Shown here piece after piece: positions 7,712-15,474 of a stretch of DNA of 64,000 bases; the first letter of the stretch is position 1, and every line of letters starts with the position of its first letter. The notes below the pieces were generated by a model that saw only the letters and a list, made by a program, of their open reading frames with translations, was not told where the DNA came from and did no database searches. A program made the position numbers and the translations under genes. Location of the stretch: contig NZ_WOSY01000003.1 of assembly GCF_011516755.1 (NCBI RefSeq), forward strand, positions 1 to 64,000, given 5' to 3'. This DNA is from Acetobacter conturbans. Lineage in GTDB: Bacteria; Pseudomonadota; Alphaproteobacteria; Acetobacterales; Acetobacteraceae.

Positions 7712-9412
7712 TTGGATAACGCCGTCACCTCTCAGGAAGACACCCTGCTGGAGCAGGCGCTCATTTCCGCCAGTGTGTGCGACATGCGGGCTCTGGAACG
7801 GGCACGCGGCGTTTCATCCGAAAATGGCCAGCCGCTCTCCAGCGTGCTGCTTCAGCTTGGCCTTGTCACGGAAGTCGATCTCGCCCGCACCTACGCCGCA
7901 CTCCTCGGTCGCGAGGTCACGGATGGCGCCGCGCTGGAATGGGTACAGGAACCGGTGCTGCCCGAACGGCTTGGGGCACGCTTTTTGCGGCAGTCCCGCG
8001 CCCTGCCGCTGGAAGAGACGGAAGAGGGCCTCCGCGTGGCCATGGCAAACCCGCTCGATGGCTACACGGTCGCCGCCATCAGGCTGGCGACAGGACAGGA
8101 TGTCCTGCGGGAAGTCGCACGGCCTGCCGACCTCGAATCCGCCCTGAACCGGCTCTATCCGGAGGACAAGGACGGGCAGGATGGTGCCGGTGACCACATG
8201 TCCGACGATCCGGCGGAAGAGGATACCGACCGCCTGAAGGATCTCGCCAGCGAGGCGCCGATCATCCGGCTGGTCAACCAGACCATCTTCCGCGCTGTCG
8301 AAACGCGGGCCTCCGACATCCATATCGAGCCCTTCGAGGATCGCCTTCTCGTGCGCTACCGCTATGACGGCGTGCTGCATGAGGTGGATAGCCAGTCGCC
8401 CCGCGTCACCCCGGCGCTGATCTCGCGCATCAAGATCATGGCCAAGCTCGACATCGCCGAACGCCGCCTGCCGCAGGATGGACGCATCAAGCTCGCGGTG
8501 CGCGGGCACGAGATTGATTTCCGTGTCTCCACCGTTCCATCCTTGCATGGCGAGATCGCGGTGCTGCGCGTGCTCGACCGGACGACGGTCAGCTTCGATT
8601 ACAGCAGGCTCGGCCTCGCCCCCGGCATCATTGATGCGTTCCGGGCGGCGCTGGAACTGCCGAACGGCATCGTGCTCGTGACCGGCCCGACCGGCAGCGG
8701 CAAGACGACGACGCTCTACACCGGCCTGTCAGGCATCAACTCGACGGACCGCAACGTGATGACGGTCGAGGACCCCATCGAATACCAGCTTGGGGGCATC
8801 AACCAGATTCAGGTGCGGCCAGCCATCGGCCTGACCTTCGCCAGCCTGCTCCGCGCCATTCTGCGTCAGGACCCGGACGTGATCATGGTGGGCGAAATCC
8901 GCGATCTGGAGACGGCGCAGATCGCCGTGCAGGCGGCGCTCACCGGCCATCTGGTGCTCTCGACTCTCCACACCAATTCCGCCGCCGCCGCCGTGACCCG
9001 TCTGCGCGACATGGGACTTGAAGACTATCTTCTGACAGCGGTTCTGCGCGGCATTCTCGCTCAGCGACTGGTCCGCAAGCTGTGCCCTTCCTGCCGTCGC
9101 CCTGAAATCGTGCAGCCCGAACTGGCGCGGAAACTGGAGCTTGATCCGGGGCGGGAGCACACGCTCTGGCACGCGACCGGCTGCTCGGAATGTCGCCATA
9201 CGGGCTATCGGGGACGCAGCGCGATCGCCGAATTCCTGCGACCTTCTCCCACCGTGACGAAGCTGATTCTCTCAGGGGCGGATCACGGCGAAATCGAACG
9301 GGCCGCCGTCGCGGAAGGCATGGTCACCATGTTCCATGCCGGTCTCAGGGCCGCGCTCGACGGGGAAACATCGCTTGAGGAAATCAGTCGCATCGTCGGG
9401 AATGACGACTGA
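7712..9412 (+). CDS. gspE: T2SS assembly ATPase GspE
   Basis: Hexameric secretion ATPase of 566 residues. An N1E-type domain comes first, then the ASDIHIEP Asp box, Walker A GPTGSGKT (325-332), Walker B with E395 (MVGEIRD) and a tetracysteine zinc motif (C458/C461/C491/C494). The reading frame begins right after a stop, so the start must be TTG 7712, preceded by AAGGG about ten bases upstream; later starts would cut the N-domain. A five-codon ATG mini-frame (7702-7719) overlaps this start in another frame. The stop overlaps the gspF ATG (TGATG). Confidence 0.95.
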   Translation: MDNAVTSQEDTLLEQALISASVCDMRALERARGVSSENGQPLSSVLLQLGLVTEVDLARTYAALLGREVTDGAALEWVQEPVLPERLGARFLRQSRALPLEETEEGLRVAMANPLDGYTVAAIRLATGQDVLREVARPADLESALNRLYPEDKDGQDGAGDHMSDDPAEEDTDRLKDLASEAPIIRLVNQTIFRAVETRASDIHIEPFEDRLLVRYRYDGVLHEVDSQSPRVTPALISRIKIMAKLDIAERRLPQDGRIKLAVRGHEIDFRVSTVPSLHGEIAVLRVLDRTTVSFDYSRLGLAPGIIDAFRAALELPNGIVLVTGPTGSGKTTTLYTGLSGINSTDRNVMTVEDPIEYQLGGINQIQVRPAIGLTFASLLRAILRQDPDVIMVGEIRDLETAQIAVQAALTGHLVLSTLHTNSAAAAVTRLRDMGLEDYLLTAVLRGILAQRLVRKLCPSCRRPEIVQPELARKLELDPGREHTLWHATGCSECRHTGYRGRSAIAEFLRPSPTVTKLILSGADHGEIERAAVAEGMVTMFHAGLRAALDGETSLEEISRIVGNDD

Positions 9413-10653
9413 TGGAAACTTCCGCCGCTCGCTGGACATGGCGCGCACTGACCGCTGATGGCACCGTCACCGCCGGGGAAATGGCGGCGGAGAACGAGGC
9501 TCAGGTTCTCGGCTGGCTGAAGCGTCAGAAACTCATGCCGCTTCAGGTCGTCCCCGCGACACGCGGCGGTCTTGTCCGGACCGGCCTGACGAGCTGGCTC
9601 AGCCAGCGGCGTGAAGCAGCGTTACGTGCCGGTGAACTGAGCGACTTCACACGTCAGCTCGCGACCATGATCGGTGCCGGGCTCGATCTCGACCGCAGCC
9701 TGCGCTTTCTCGCCGAGACATCGCCCGGTCCGCGCGTGACGAAGGTCATCGGGCGTATCCGTGACCGCGTGCGTGACGGCGGCTCCTTCGCCGAGGCGCT
9801 GGAGGCGGAACCCCGCAGCTTCTCGCGCCTCTATGTCGGCCTTGTGCGGGCGGGCGAAGCAGGCGGTGCGTTGCAGGATTCCCTGCTCCGCCTGGCCGAT
9901 CTGCTGGAACGCGAGCGGAAACTGAGTTCAACCGTCCAGTCGGCCATGATCTATCCAGCCGTCCTGCTTGTGGCCTCGGTCTTTTCCATCATCCTGCTGC
10001 TCACCCATGTGCTGCCTCAGTTCGTCCCACTGTTCGAGGAGAGTGGCGCGCAACTGCCCACCATCACCCGCATCGTCATTGCGGCAGGCGATTTCCTGAC
10101 ATCATGGGGGGCCTATCTTCTCGTTGGACTGGTGCTGGGCGTGATCGCGGGACGGACGGCTCTGGAACGACCAGCCGTCCGTCTCTCCGCTGACCGTTTC
10201 CTGCTGCGCGTTCCGGTGCTTGGCACCCTGACTCGTGAGATCATGGCCGCACGCCTCACCCGCACGCTTGGCACATTGATGCGCAACGGCGTACCCCTCG
10301 TCGGGGCCCTTCGCATCACGGAAGGGGTCATCAGCAGCCGTCCCGGTGCAATCTGCGTCGCGGAAGCCACGCGGGTGGTGCGTGAGGGAGGGAGCCTCGC
10401 CGCAGCACTGGAACGCTCAAAAGTCTATCCCATCACCATGACGCATTTTCTTCAGGTGGGAGAGGAAACCGCCCAGCTTGCGCAGCTCTGCCTGAAGGCC
10501 GCCGATATCCACGAGGAAGCGAGCCGCGTCACCATTCAGCGGCTGCTGGCCATTCTCGTACCCGCCATCACCATCATCATGGGACTGCTTGTCGCCGGTA
10601 TTGTCTCGGCCCTCCTGCTTGCCATGCTGAGCCTCAATGACCTCGCACACTGA
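9412..10653 (+). CDS. gspF: T2SS inner-membrane platform protein GspF
   Basis: The 413-residue platform protein has two repeated cytoplasmic T2SSF domains. The first includes LSDFTRQLATMIGAGLDLDR (about 80-99) and the second TRTLGTLMRNGVPL (about 283-296). Three membrane helices are placed as usual, the last at the C-terminus (ITIIMGLLVAGIVSALLLAML). It couples GspE to pseudopilus assembly. The start overlaps the gspE stop by one base and its 3' end overlaps gspH by 17 bp, so it belongs to the gspE-F-H-I-J operon. Confidence 0.94.
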   Translation: METSAARWTWRALTADGTVTAGEMAAENEAQVLGWLKRQKLMPLQVVPATRGGLVRTGLTSWLSQRREAALRAGELSDFTRQLATMIGAGLDLDRSLRFLAETSPGPRVTKVIGRIRDRVRDGGSFAEALEAEPRSFSRLYVGLVRAGEAGGALQDSLLRLADLLERERKLSSTVQSAMIYPAVLLVASVFSIILLLTHVLPQFVPLFEESGAQLPTITRIVIAAGDFLTSWGAYLLVGLVLGVIAGRTALERPAVRLSADRFLLRVPVLGTLTREIMAARLTRTLGTLMRNGVPLVGALRITEGVISSRPGAICVAEATRVVREGGSLAAALERSKVYPITMTHFLQVGEETAQLAQLCLKAADIHEEASRVTIQRLLAILVPAITIIMGLLVAGIVSALLLAMLSLNDLAH

Positions 10654-11098
10654 CAACCGGCGCGACAGCGGCTTCACGCTGCTGGAAATCACCGTCGTGC
10701 TGGTCATCGCCGGACTACTGCTCGGGGTGGTCGTTGAGCGCGGCCCCTTTCACAGCTCGGTCGTCACATTCGGTGCGGCCCGGTCAAAAGTCGTGCACAT
10801 CCTTCGTTCCGCGCAGGACAGGGCTTTGACGGGCGGCCGGAGCGTGACCGTGATTGTCGATATCGCGCAACGGGATTTCATGACTGTTGCCGGAAAATCA
10901 GTGCGGCACGATCGCCTGACCGGACCGGTAAGCGCCTTCATGCCACTTCCCGGCGGAGGCATGGCGCCGCGTGGCATATTCCGTTTCGACCCGGATGGCT
11001 CGGCGTCCGGACCGCCTCTGGCGCTGCTGCTCGGGAACGAAACCGAACTCCTTACCGTCAGCCCCGTCACCGGAAGGATTCTGGCGCATGTGCAGTGA
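10637..11098 (+). CDS. gspH: T2SS minor pseudopilin GspH
   Basis: A 153-residue pseudopilin with peptidase site G12-F13 and E17, then ITVVLVIAGLLLGVVV. The C-terminal domain (RSAQDRALTGGRSVTVIVD, later FRFDPDGSASG) follows the GspH/FimT beta-sandwich pattern. The start lies within the end of gspF and its stop overlaps gspI by 11 bp. It is assigned as GspH from order and the FimT-like body; single minor pseudopilins are hard to tell apart by sequence alone. Confidence 0.85.
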   Translation: MTSHTDNRRDSGFTLLEITVVLVIAGLLLGVVVERGPFHSSVVTFGAARSKVVHILRSAQDRALTGGRSVTVIVDIAQRDFMTVAGKSVRHDRLTGPVSAFMPLPGGGMAPRGIFRFDPDGSASGPPLALLLGNETELLTVSPVTGRILAHVQ

Positions 11099-11489
11099 AG
11101 CCCCTCGTGACGGAGGCTTCACGCTGCTGGAAGTCATCATCGCCCTCATGATCGCAGGAAGTGCGCTTGCGGTGATGTTTTCATCTCTTGAAACAGGTTT
11201 ATGGAGCGGTCGGCAGGCCGACGTGACGATCAGGGCCGTCTCGGTGGCGCGGTCGCAGCTTGAGGCCACACTCGCCTCCCTGCAACTGCATCCCGGCACG
11301 ACAAGCTATGTCGTGAACGGCCAATATCATTCCTCCGTTGAAGTCAGGCAGGTCGGCACGTCCGACTCCCAAAACAGCACCGGACGCCTTGGACTGTATT
11401 CCGTCTCCGTCACGGTGGGCTGGGGCCTGCTGCATCATTCCGTCCAGCTTTCGGCACGCGCTGTCCGACCAAGTTCATCAGACGAATGA
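11088..11489 (+). CDS. gspI: T2SS minor pseudopilin GspI
   Basis: Starting at ATG 11088 gives a 133-residue protein with the short leader expected of GspI: peptidase site G10-F11, E15, then VIIALMIAGSALAVMF. Longer in-frame versions exist upstream but would bury the prepilin site. The body (RAVSVARSQLEATLASL) fits GspI, which bridges GspJ and GspK at the pilus tip. It overlaps gspH by 11 bp and gspJ by 4 bp. Confidence 0.87.
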   Translation: MCSEAPRDGGFTLLEVIIALMIAGSALAVMFSSLETGLWSGRQADVTIRAVSVARSQLEATLASLQLHPGTTSYVVNGQYHSSVEVRQVGTSDSQNSTGRLGLYSVSVTVGWGLLHHSVQLSARAVRPSSSDE

Positions 11490-12100
11490 GTTCCCCCTCC
11501 CACAATCAGCATGATCCTGCCGAAAGCGGCTTCACGCTGCTGGAAATTCTGGTCGTCACCCTTGTCTTCGGGCTGCTTGCGACCGCCTTATGGGAAGGGA
11601 TTTCCGTCGGCACGCACGGGTGGGCGAGTCAGCAGAAATTCTATGAATCATCCACGGAACTTGTGGATATGGAAACCGCCCTCCGACGGGTGATCGCCAG
11701 AGCGGAGCCTACCGACAACGACCTGCCACCCGCCTTCGGTGGACTGACGGATCGTCTTCGCCTGATTTCATGGTTACCCGAAAACGGTGGTTACAAACAC
11801 GATATAGAGGCTGGTCTGGGGCTCAATGCCCAACACCAGCTTATCCTGCGCTGGCGTCCGTTCCGTCGCGCCCGATGCGCCACCGACGACCCCGCATTTC
11901 ATGAAGAGATTCTCGCACGGAACGTCCGGGCCATTACGTTTTCCTATTATGGCCGCAAGGAAGAGATTCATGGATGGCAGGAGTCCTGGAACCAGCCGGG
12001 CCTGCCTTTTCTTGTAAAATTGCATGTTGATTTCATGCGAACCGATCTCAACTGGCCGGACATCTATATCCGTCCACTCATGGCTGGAACAGAATCATAA
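11486..12100 (+). CDS. gspJ: T2SS minor pseudopilin GspJ
   Basis: A 204-residue pseudopilin with peptidase site G15-F16 and E20, then ILVVTLVFGLLATALW. The GspJ-like body includes the METALRRVIARA helix and an FSYYGRKEE strand. Its length is normal for GspJ. It is the last gene of the gspE-F-H-I-J operon. No clear terminator follows before the phosphoesterase gene 266 bp downstream. Confidence 0.87.
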   Translation: MSSPSHNQHDPAESGFTLLEILVVTLVFGLLATALWEGISVGTHGWASQQKFYESSTELVDMETALRRVIARAEPTDNDLPPAFGGLTDRLRLISWLPENGGYKHDIEAGLGLNAQHQLILRWRPFRRARCATDDPAFHEEILARNVRAITFSYYGRKEEIHGWQESWNQPGLPFLVKLHVDFMRTDLNWPDIYIRPLMAGTES

Positions 12101-12366
12101 ATCTCTTTATTCGGCCGTATAATTTTTACGACAAAAACGACAGCGTTCATGTCATCGAACGGTCATTGTTTCTTCATTATTTTTCTGACGGATTTTTAAC
12201 TAAATGTTTCCCGAACCGTAAGGAACGCGAAACACAGGATTCGGTCTGAATACCAAAAAATCCAAAATTTTCAGTGCTCCGAAAAGGATTCTGCGTCTTC
12301 GTTCATGTCCCTTCGCCGGACACTCCCCCTCGGGTTCATGCCGACAGATATACGGAAGGTTTCACA
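12101..12366 (+). promoter_or_regulatory. Upstream region of the phosphoesterase gene
   Basis: This 266-bp stretch is more AT-rich than its surroundings and non-coding by eye. It holds a TATAAT hexamer at about 12117-12122 but no convincing -35 box, so promoter position is uncertain. GGAAGG lies just upstream of the chosen ATG at 12367. Confidence 0.35.
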
Positions 12367-14529
12367 ATGTCTCACCCCGTCTGGAGACGCCTGCGAAAAC
12401 CACTGAATCATTCAGTGGCTCATCTGACCGCAGCTTCTATGGTTCTCTCCCCGATTGCGGCATCGGCTCCGGCATTCGCGAAAAGCAACGCCGCTGCAAC
12501 CGCTGCCACACCGATCGAACACATCGTTCTGATTATCGGTGAAAACCACACCTTCGATAATCTCTACGGCACGTACAAGCCGAAGAGCGGAGAGACGATC
12601 GACAATCTGCTGTCGAAAAAGATCGTCAATGCCGACGGCACACCGGGCACGAACTTCACCACAGCCGCCCAGATGCAGGCAGCAGCGAACACCACGTATA
12701 CGATCGCGCCGAAGACCAAGACCGCCTATTCGACTCTCCCGGCGCCGGCTCTTTCCGGAACGCCTGCGGCGGCTTCCGATTCCGATCCAATGCCGTTCGC
12801 CACGTTGGCAGCAGCAGAAGCTTTTGAAAATGCTGTCGGCAATGACGGCCTCAATCGCTCCGACTGGTATATGCTCACCACGGGTGCCAGCGGTCTGGGC
12901 ACCAGCGGCGTGGACACGCGCGTCACAAACGCCAACAACCTGCCGGATGGTCCTTTCCAGTGGACAGGCGCGACGCTGCCATACGATTCCTATACAGGAA
13001 GCCCGGTTCACCGCTTTTTCCAGATGTGGCAGGAAACCGACTGCTCGCTCGATCATGCTACCACGAAGAATCCTTCGGGTTGCCTGAACGATCTCTTCCC
13101 CTGGGTTGAAATCCAGAGCGGCACAGGCGGAAACGGCGCGGCACAGGCAGCCAACTTCAATAACCTGACGACGGGCGAAGGCTCCGTTTCGATGGGTTTC
13201 TACAACATGACGATGGGGGATGTCTCATACTTCCGCTCCCTGTCAGACAAGTACACGACCAGCGATAACTTCCACCAGTCCGTCATGGGTGGAACAGGCG
13301 CCAACCACATCGCGCTCGGCACCGGCCTTGGCATCTACTACACTGACGGCAACGGCAACCTCGCCACACCGCCGAGCAGCCAGATCGAAAACCCGAACCC
13401 GCAGAGCGGCACCACCAACTGGTACACCCAGGATGGTTACTCGGGCGGTTCCTACGTCAAGTGCTCTGACGACTCCCAGCCCGGCGTCAAGCCGATCGAC
13501 GACTATCTGAAGACGCTGCCGAATACGCATCCGAAGCGCTGCAAGACGGACGCCTATTACCTCGTCAACAACTACAGCCCCGGCTATTTCGGTGACGGCA
13601 CGGTCAATACCGGCACCTACGTCATCCCGCCGTCCACCGTTCCGACCATTGCTGACCGCCTGAACGACAAGAAAGTCACGTGGCGTTACTACGGTGCAGG
13701 CTGGAATCAGTATGTCAAGGATCCGACCAGCCAGCTCGGCAGCGTCTACTGCGATATCTGCAACCCGTTCCAGTATGAAACAAAAATCATGGCGGATGCC
13801 CGCCAGCGTGAAGAGCACATCAAGGACATCACCGACCTTGAAGCCGATCTCGCCATGGGCAACCTGCCTGCCGTTTCCATCGTCAAGCCGGACACGGTTC
13901 TTGACGGTCACCCGGCTTCTTCCAAGCCTTCTCTGTTCGAAGCCTTCACGAAGCACGTGATCGAAAAGATCAAGGCGCAGCCAGAGATCTGGAAGCACAC
14001 CGCAATCCTCGTCACCTTTGACGAAGGCGGTGGCTCCTGGGATTCGGGTTACATCCAGCCGCTCGACTTCTTCGGCGACGGCACGCGTATCCCGGCCATC
14101 ATGGTCTCCCCATACTCCAAAGGCGGCCACATCAACCACACCTATTCCGACCACGTTTCGTTCCTGAAGTTCGTCGAAAAGAACTGGGGCCTGAACGTTA
14201 TCTCTTCGACAGGTCGTGACAACCTGCCGAACCCGGTAACGTCCAGCAGCAATCCGTATGCGCCGACCAACAGCCCGGCCATCGGTGATCTGATGGACAT
14301 GTTCGACTTCAGCTCGTCTTCCAGTTCGGGCAGCGACAGCTCCACCACAGGCAGCAGCTCCGGCTCTTCCAGTGGTTCGGGCAGCAGCACGACGACGGGT
14401 TCCACAACCGGTTCGACAACAGGCTCCACAACCAGCAGCACCACGAGCGCAGTTGCTCAGCTGCTTCAGCAGATCGAGACTGCCCTCTCTAGCCTCTGGG
14501 CTTCTCTGACGTCGATCCTCTTCGGCTGA
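12367..14529 (+). CDS. Secreted phosphoesterase (phospholipase C / acid phosphatase family)
   Basis: The 720-residue protein has a Sec signal ending near residue 38 (SAPAFA), then the metal-site signature IGENHTFDNLYG (about 58-69) of the bacterial phosphoesterase family. Further family motifs are TFDEGGGSWD and IPAIMVSPYSKGG, followed by HINHTYSDHVSFLKF. The catalytic body is followed by a Ser/Gly/Thr tail (about 650-695) and a final short amphipathic-looking segment. ATG 12367, with GGAAGG upstream, is preferred over an upstream ATG at 12274 that would put 31 extra residues before the signal. It follows gspJ directly, so it is a candidate T2SS substrate. Whether it acts on phospholipids or phosphomonoesters cannot be read here. 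Confidence 0.85.
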   Translation: MSHPVWRRLRKPLNHSVAHLTAASMVLSPIAASAPAFAKSNAAATAATPIEHIVLIIGENHTFDNLYGTYKPKSGETIDNLLSKKIVNADGTPGTNFTTAAQMQAAANTTYTIAPKTKTAYSTLPAPALSGTPAAASDSDPMPFATLAAAEAFENAVGNDGLNRSDWYMLTTGASGLGTSGVDTRVTNANNLPDGPFQWTGATLPYDSYTGSPVHRFFQMWQETDCSLDHATTKNPSGCLNDLFPWVEIQSGTGGNGAAQAANFNNLTTGEGSVSMGFYNMTMGDVSYFRSLSDKYTTSDNFHQSVMGGTGANHIALGTGLGIYYTDGNGNLATPPSSQIENPNPQSGTTNWYTQDGYSGGSYVKCSDDSQPGVKPIDDYLKTLPNTHPKRCKTDAYYLVNNYSPGYFGDGTVNTGTYVIPPSTVPTIADRLNDKKVTWRYYGAGWNQYVKDPTSQLGSVYCDICNPFQYETKIMADARQREEHIKDITDLEADLAMGNLPAVSIVKPDTVLDGHPASSKPSLFEAFTKHVIEKIKAQPEIWKHTAILVTFDEGGGSWDSGYIQPLDFFGDGTRIPAIMVSPYSKGGHINHTYSDHVSFLKFVEKNWGLNVISSTGRDNLPNPVTSSSNPYAPTNSPAIGDLMDMFDFSSSSSSGSDSSTTGSSSGSSSGSGSSTTTGSTTGSTTGSTTSSTTSAVAQLLQQIETALSSLWASLTSILFG

Positions 14530-14563
14530 ACATCTTTTCAGGCTCAGGTCTGATACGTTCCGG

Positions 14564-14597
14564 ATTGCCGTCGCCTGAAAAGGCGGCGGCAATTTCG
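14564..14597 (+). terminator. Terminator after the phosphoesterase gene
   Basis: A 12-bp stem (ATTGCCGTCGCC / GGCGGCGGCAAT, one G-U pair) with a TGAAAA loop starts 35 bp after the stop. The T-run is short, so termination strength is uncertain. Confidence 0.65.
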
Positions 14598-14628
14598 CAT
14601 TTTCCATGACTGAAACTTCGAGTGTGCC

Positions 14629-15315
14629 ATGCCCGCCCATATCCCCAATCTCCTGTCCCCGGACCAGATCGCGGAATATCGCCCCCTGATCGAAGCGGGA
14701 AACTGGATCGACGGACGTACGACAGCAGGCGTGCAGGCCAGTCACGCCAAGCACAATCTGCAACTTGCTGCCGATTGCGAGAATGCAGGCACCGTAAGAA
14801 ACATCATCCTTCAGGCGCTTTCAGCGAACCTGCTTTTTCGCGGTTTTTCGCTTCCCCGCACCATTTTTCCGCCGATGTTCAACCGTTATGATGGCGGCAT
14901 GACCTACGGCGCGCATGTCGACAATTCCGTTCAGGTCATTCCCGGCTCGGGTGGACAGATGATGAGAGCCGATCTTTCCGCCACCATCTTCTTCAACGAT
15001 CCTGAGGATTACGAAGGCGGCGAACTGGAACTGGAAACCGCGTCCGGTACAGAAATGATCAAGCTTCCGGCTGGCGACATGATCATCTATCCCACCACCA
15101 TGATCCATTGCGTGACACCCGTCACAAAAGGTTCAAGGCTTGCCTCGTTCTTCTGGATTCAGTCTCTTGTTGCGGATCATGCAAGCCGTACACTTCTGTT
15201 TTCTCTTGATCGCGCCATCATCGACCTTCGTGCGCGGACAGAGCCGAACGACCCGGCCATTCTCTCCCTCACCAACACCTATCATAACCTCGTGCGACGC
15301 TGGTGCGACCTGTGA
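14629..15315 (+). CDS. PKHD-type Fe(II)/2-oxoglutarate hydroxylase (PiuC/YbiX family)
   Basis: The 228-residue protein shows the double-stranded beta-helix iron triad H96-x-D98 (YGAHVDN) and H160 (MIHCVTP), with R170 (KGSR) placed to bind 2-oxoglutarate. Length and segments such as PPMFNRYDGGMTYG and ATIFFNDPEDYEGGEL match the PKHD-type hydroxylases. In other bacteria these often sit beside TonB-dependent iron receptors (PiuA). No receptor is present here, so the usual iron-uptake context is missing. Substrate unknown. Confidence 0.88.
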   Translation: MPAHIPNLLSPDQIAEYRPLIEAGNWIDGRTTAGVQASHAKHNLQLAADCENAGTVRNIILQALSANLLFRGFSLPRTIFPPMFNRYDGGMTYGAHVDNSVQVIPGSGGQMMRADLSATIFFNDPEDYEGGELELETASGTEMIKLPAGDMIIYPTTMIHCVTPVTKGSRLASFFWIQSLVADHASRTLLFSLDRAIIDLRARTEPNDPAILSLTNTYHNLVRRWCDL

Positions 15316-15474
15316 TCCACGGGCAGCGCCCGTCTGCGGATATCTGAAAGATTCCCTTAATTTAACGGGATTGTCACAAACAAAGTCAACGCGCTGCCTA
15401 TAACACGCACGTCTTTGCGGGCACGACGGATTTTCCGGAATGTCGGGCTGGATTCAGGATCGGAGATATTTCTC

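Noticed and set aside
13243-14763. 506-codon minus-strand frame opposite the phosphoesterase
   Set aside because: Antisense shadow with no family motifs or ribosome-binding site.
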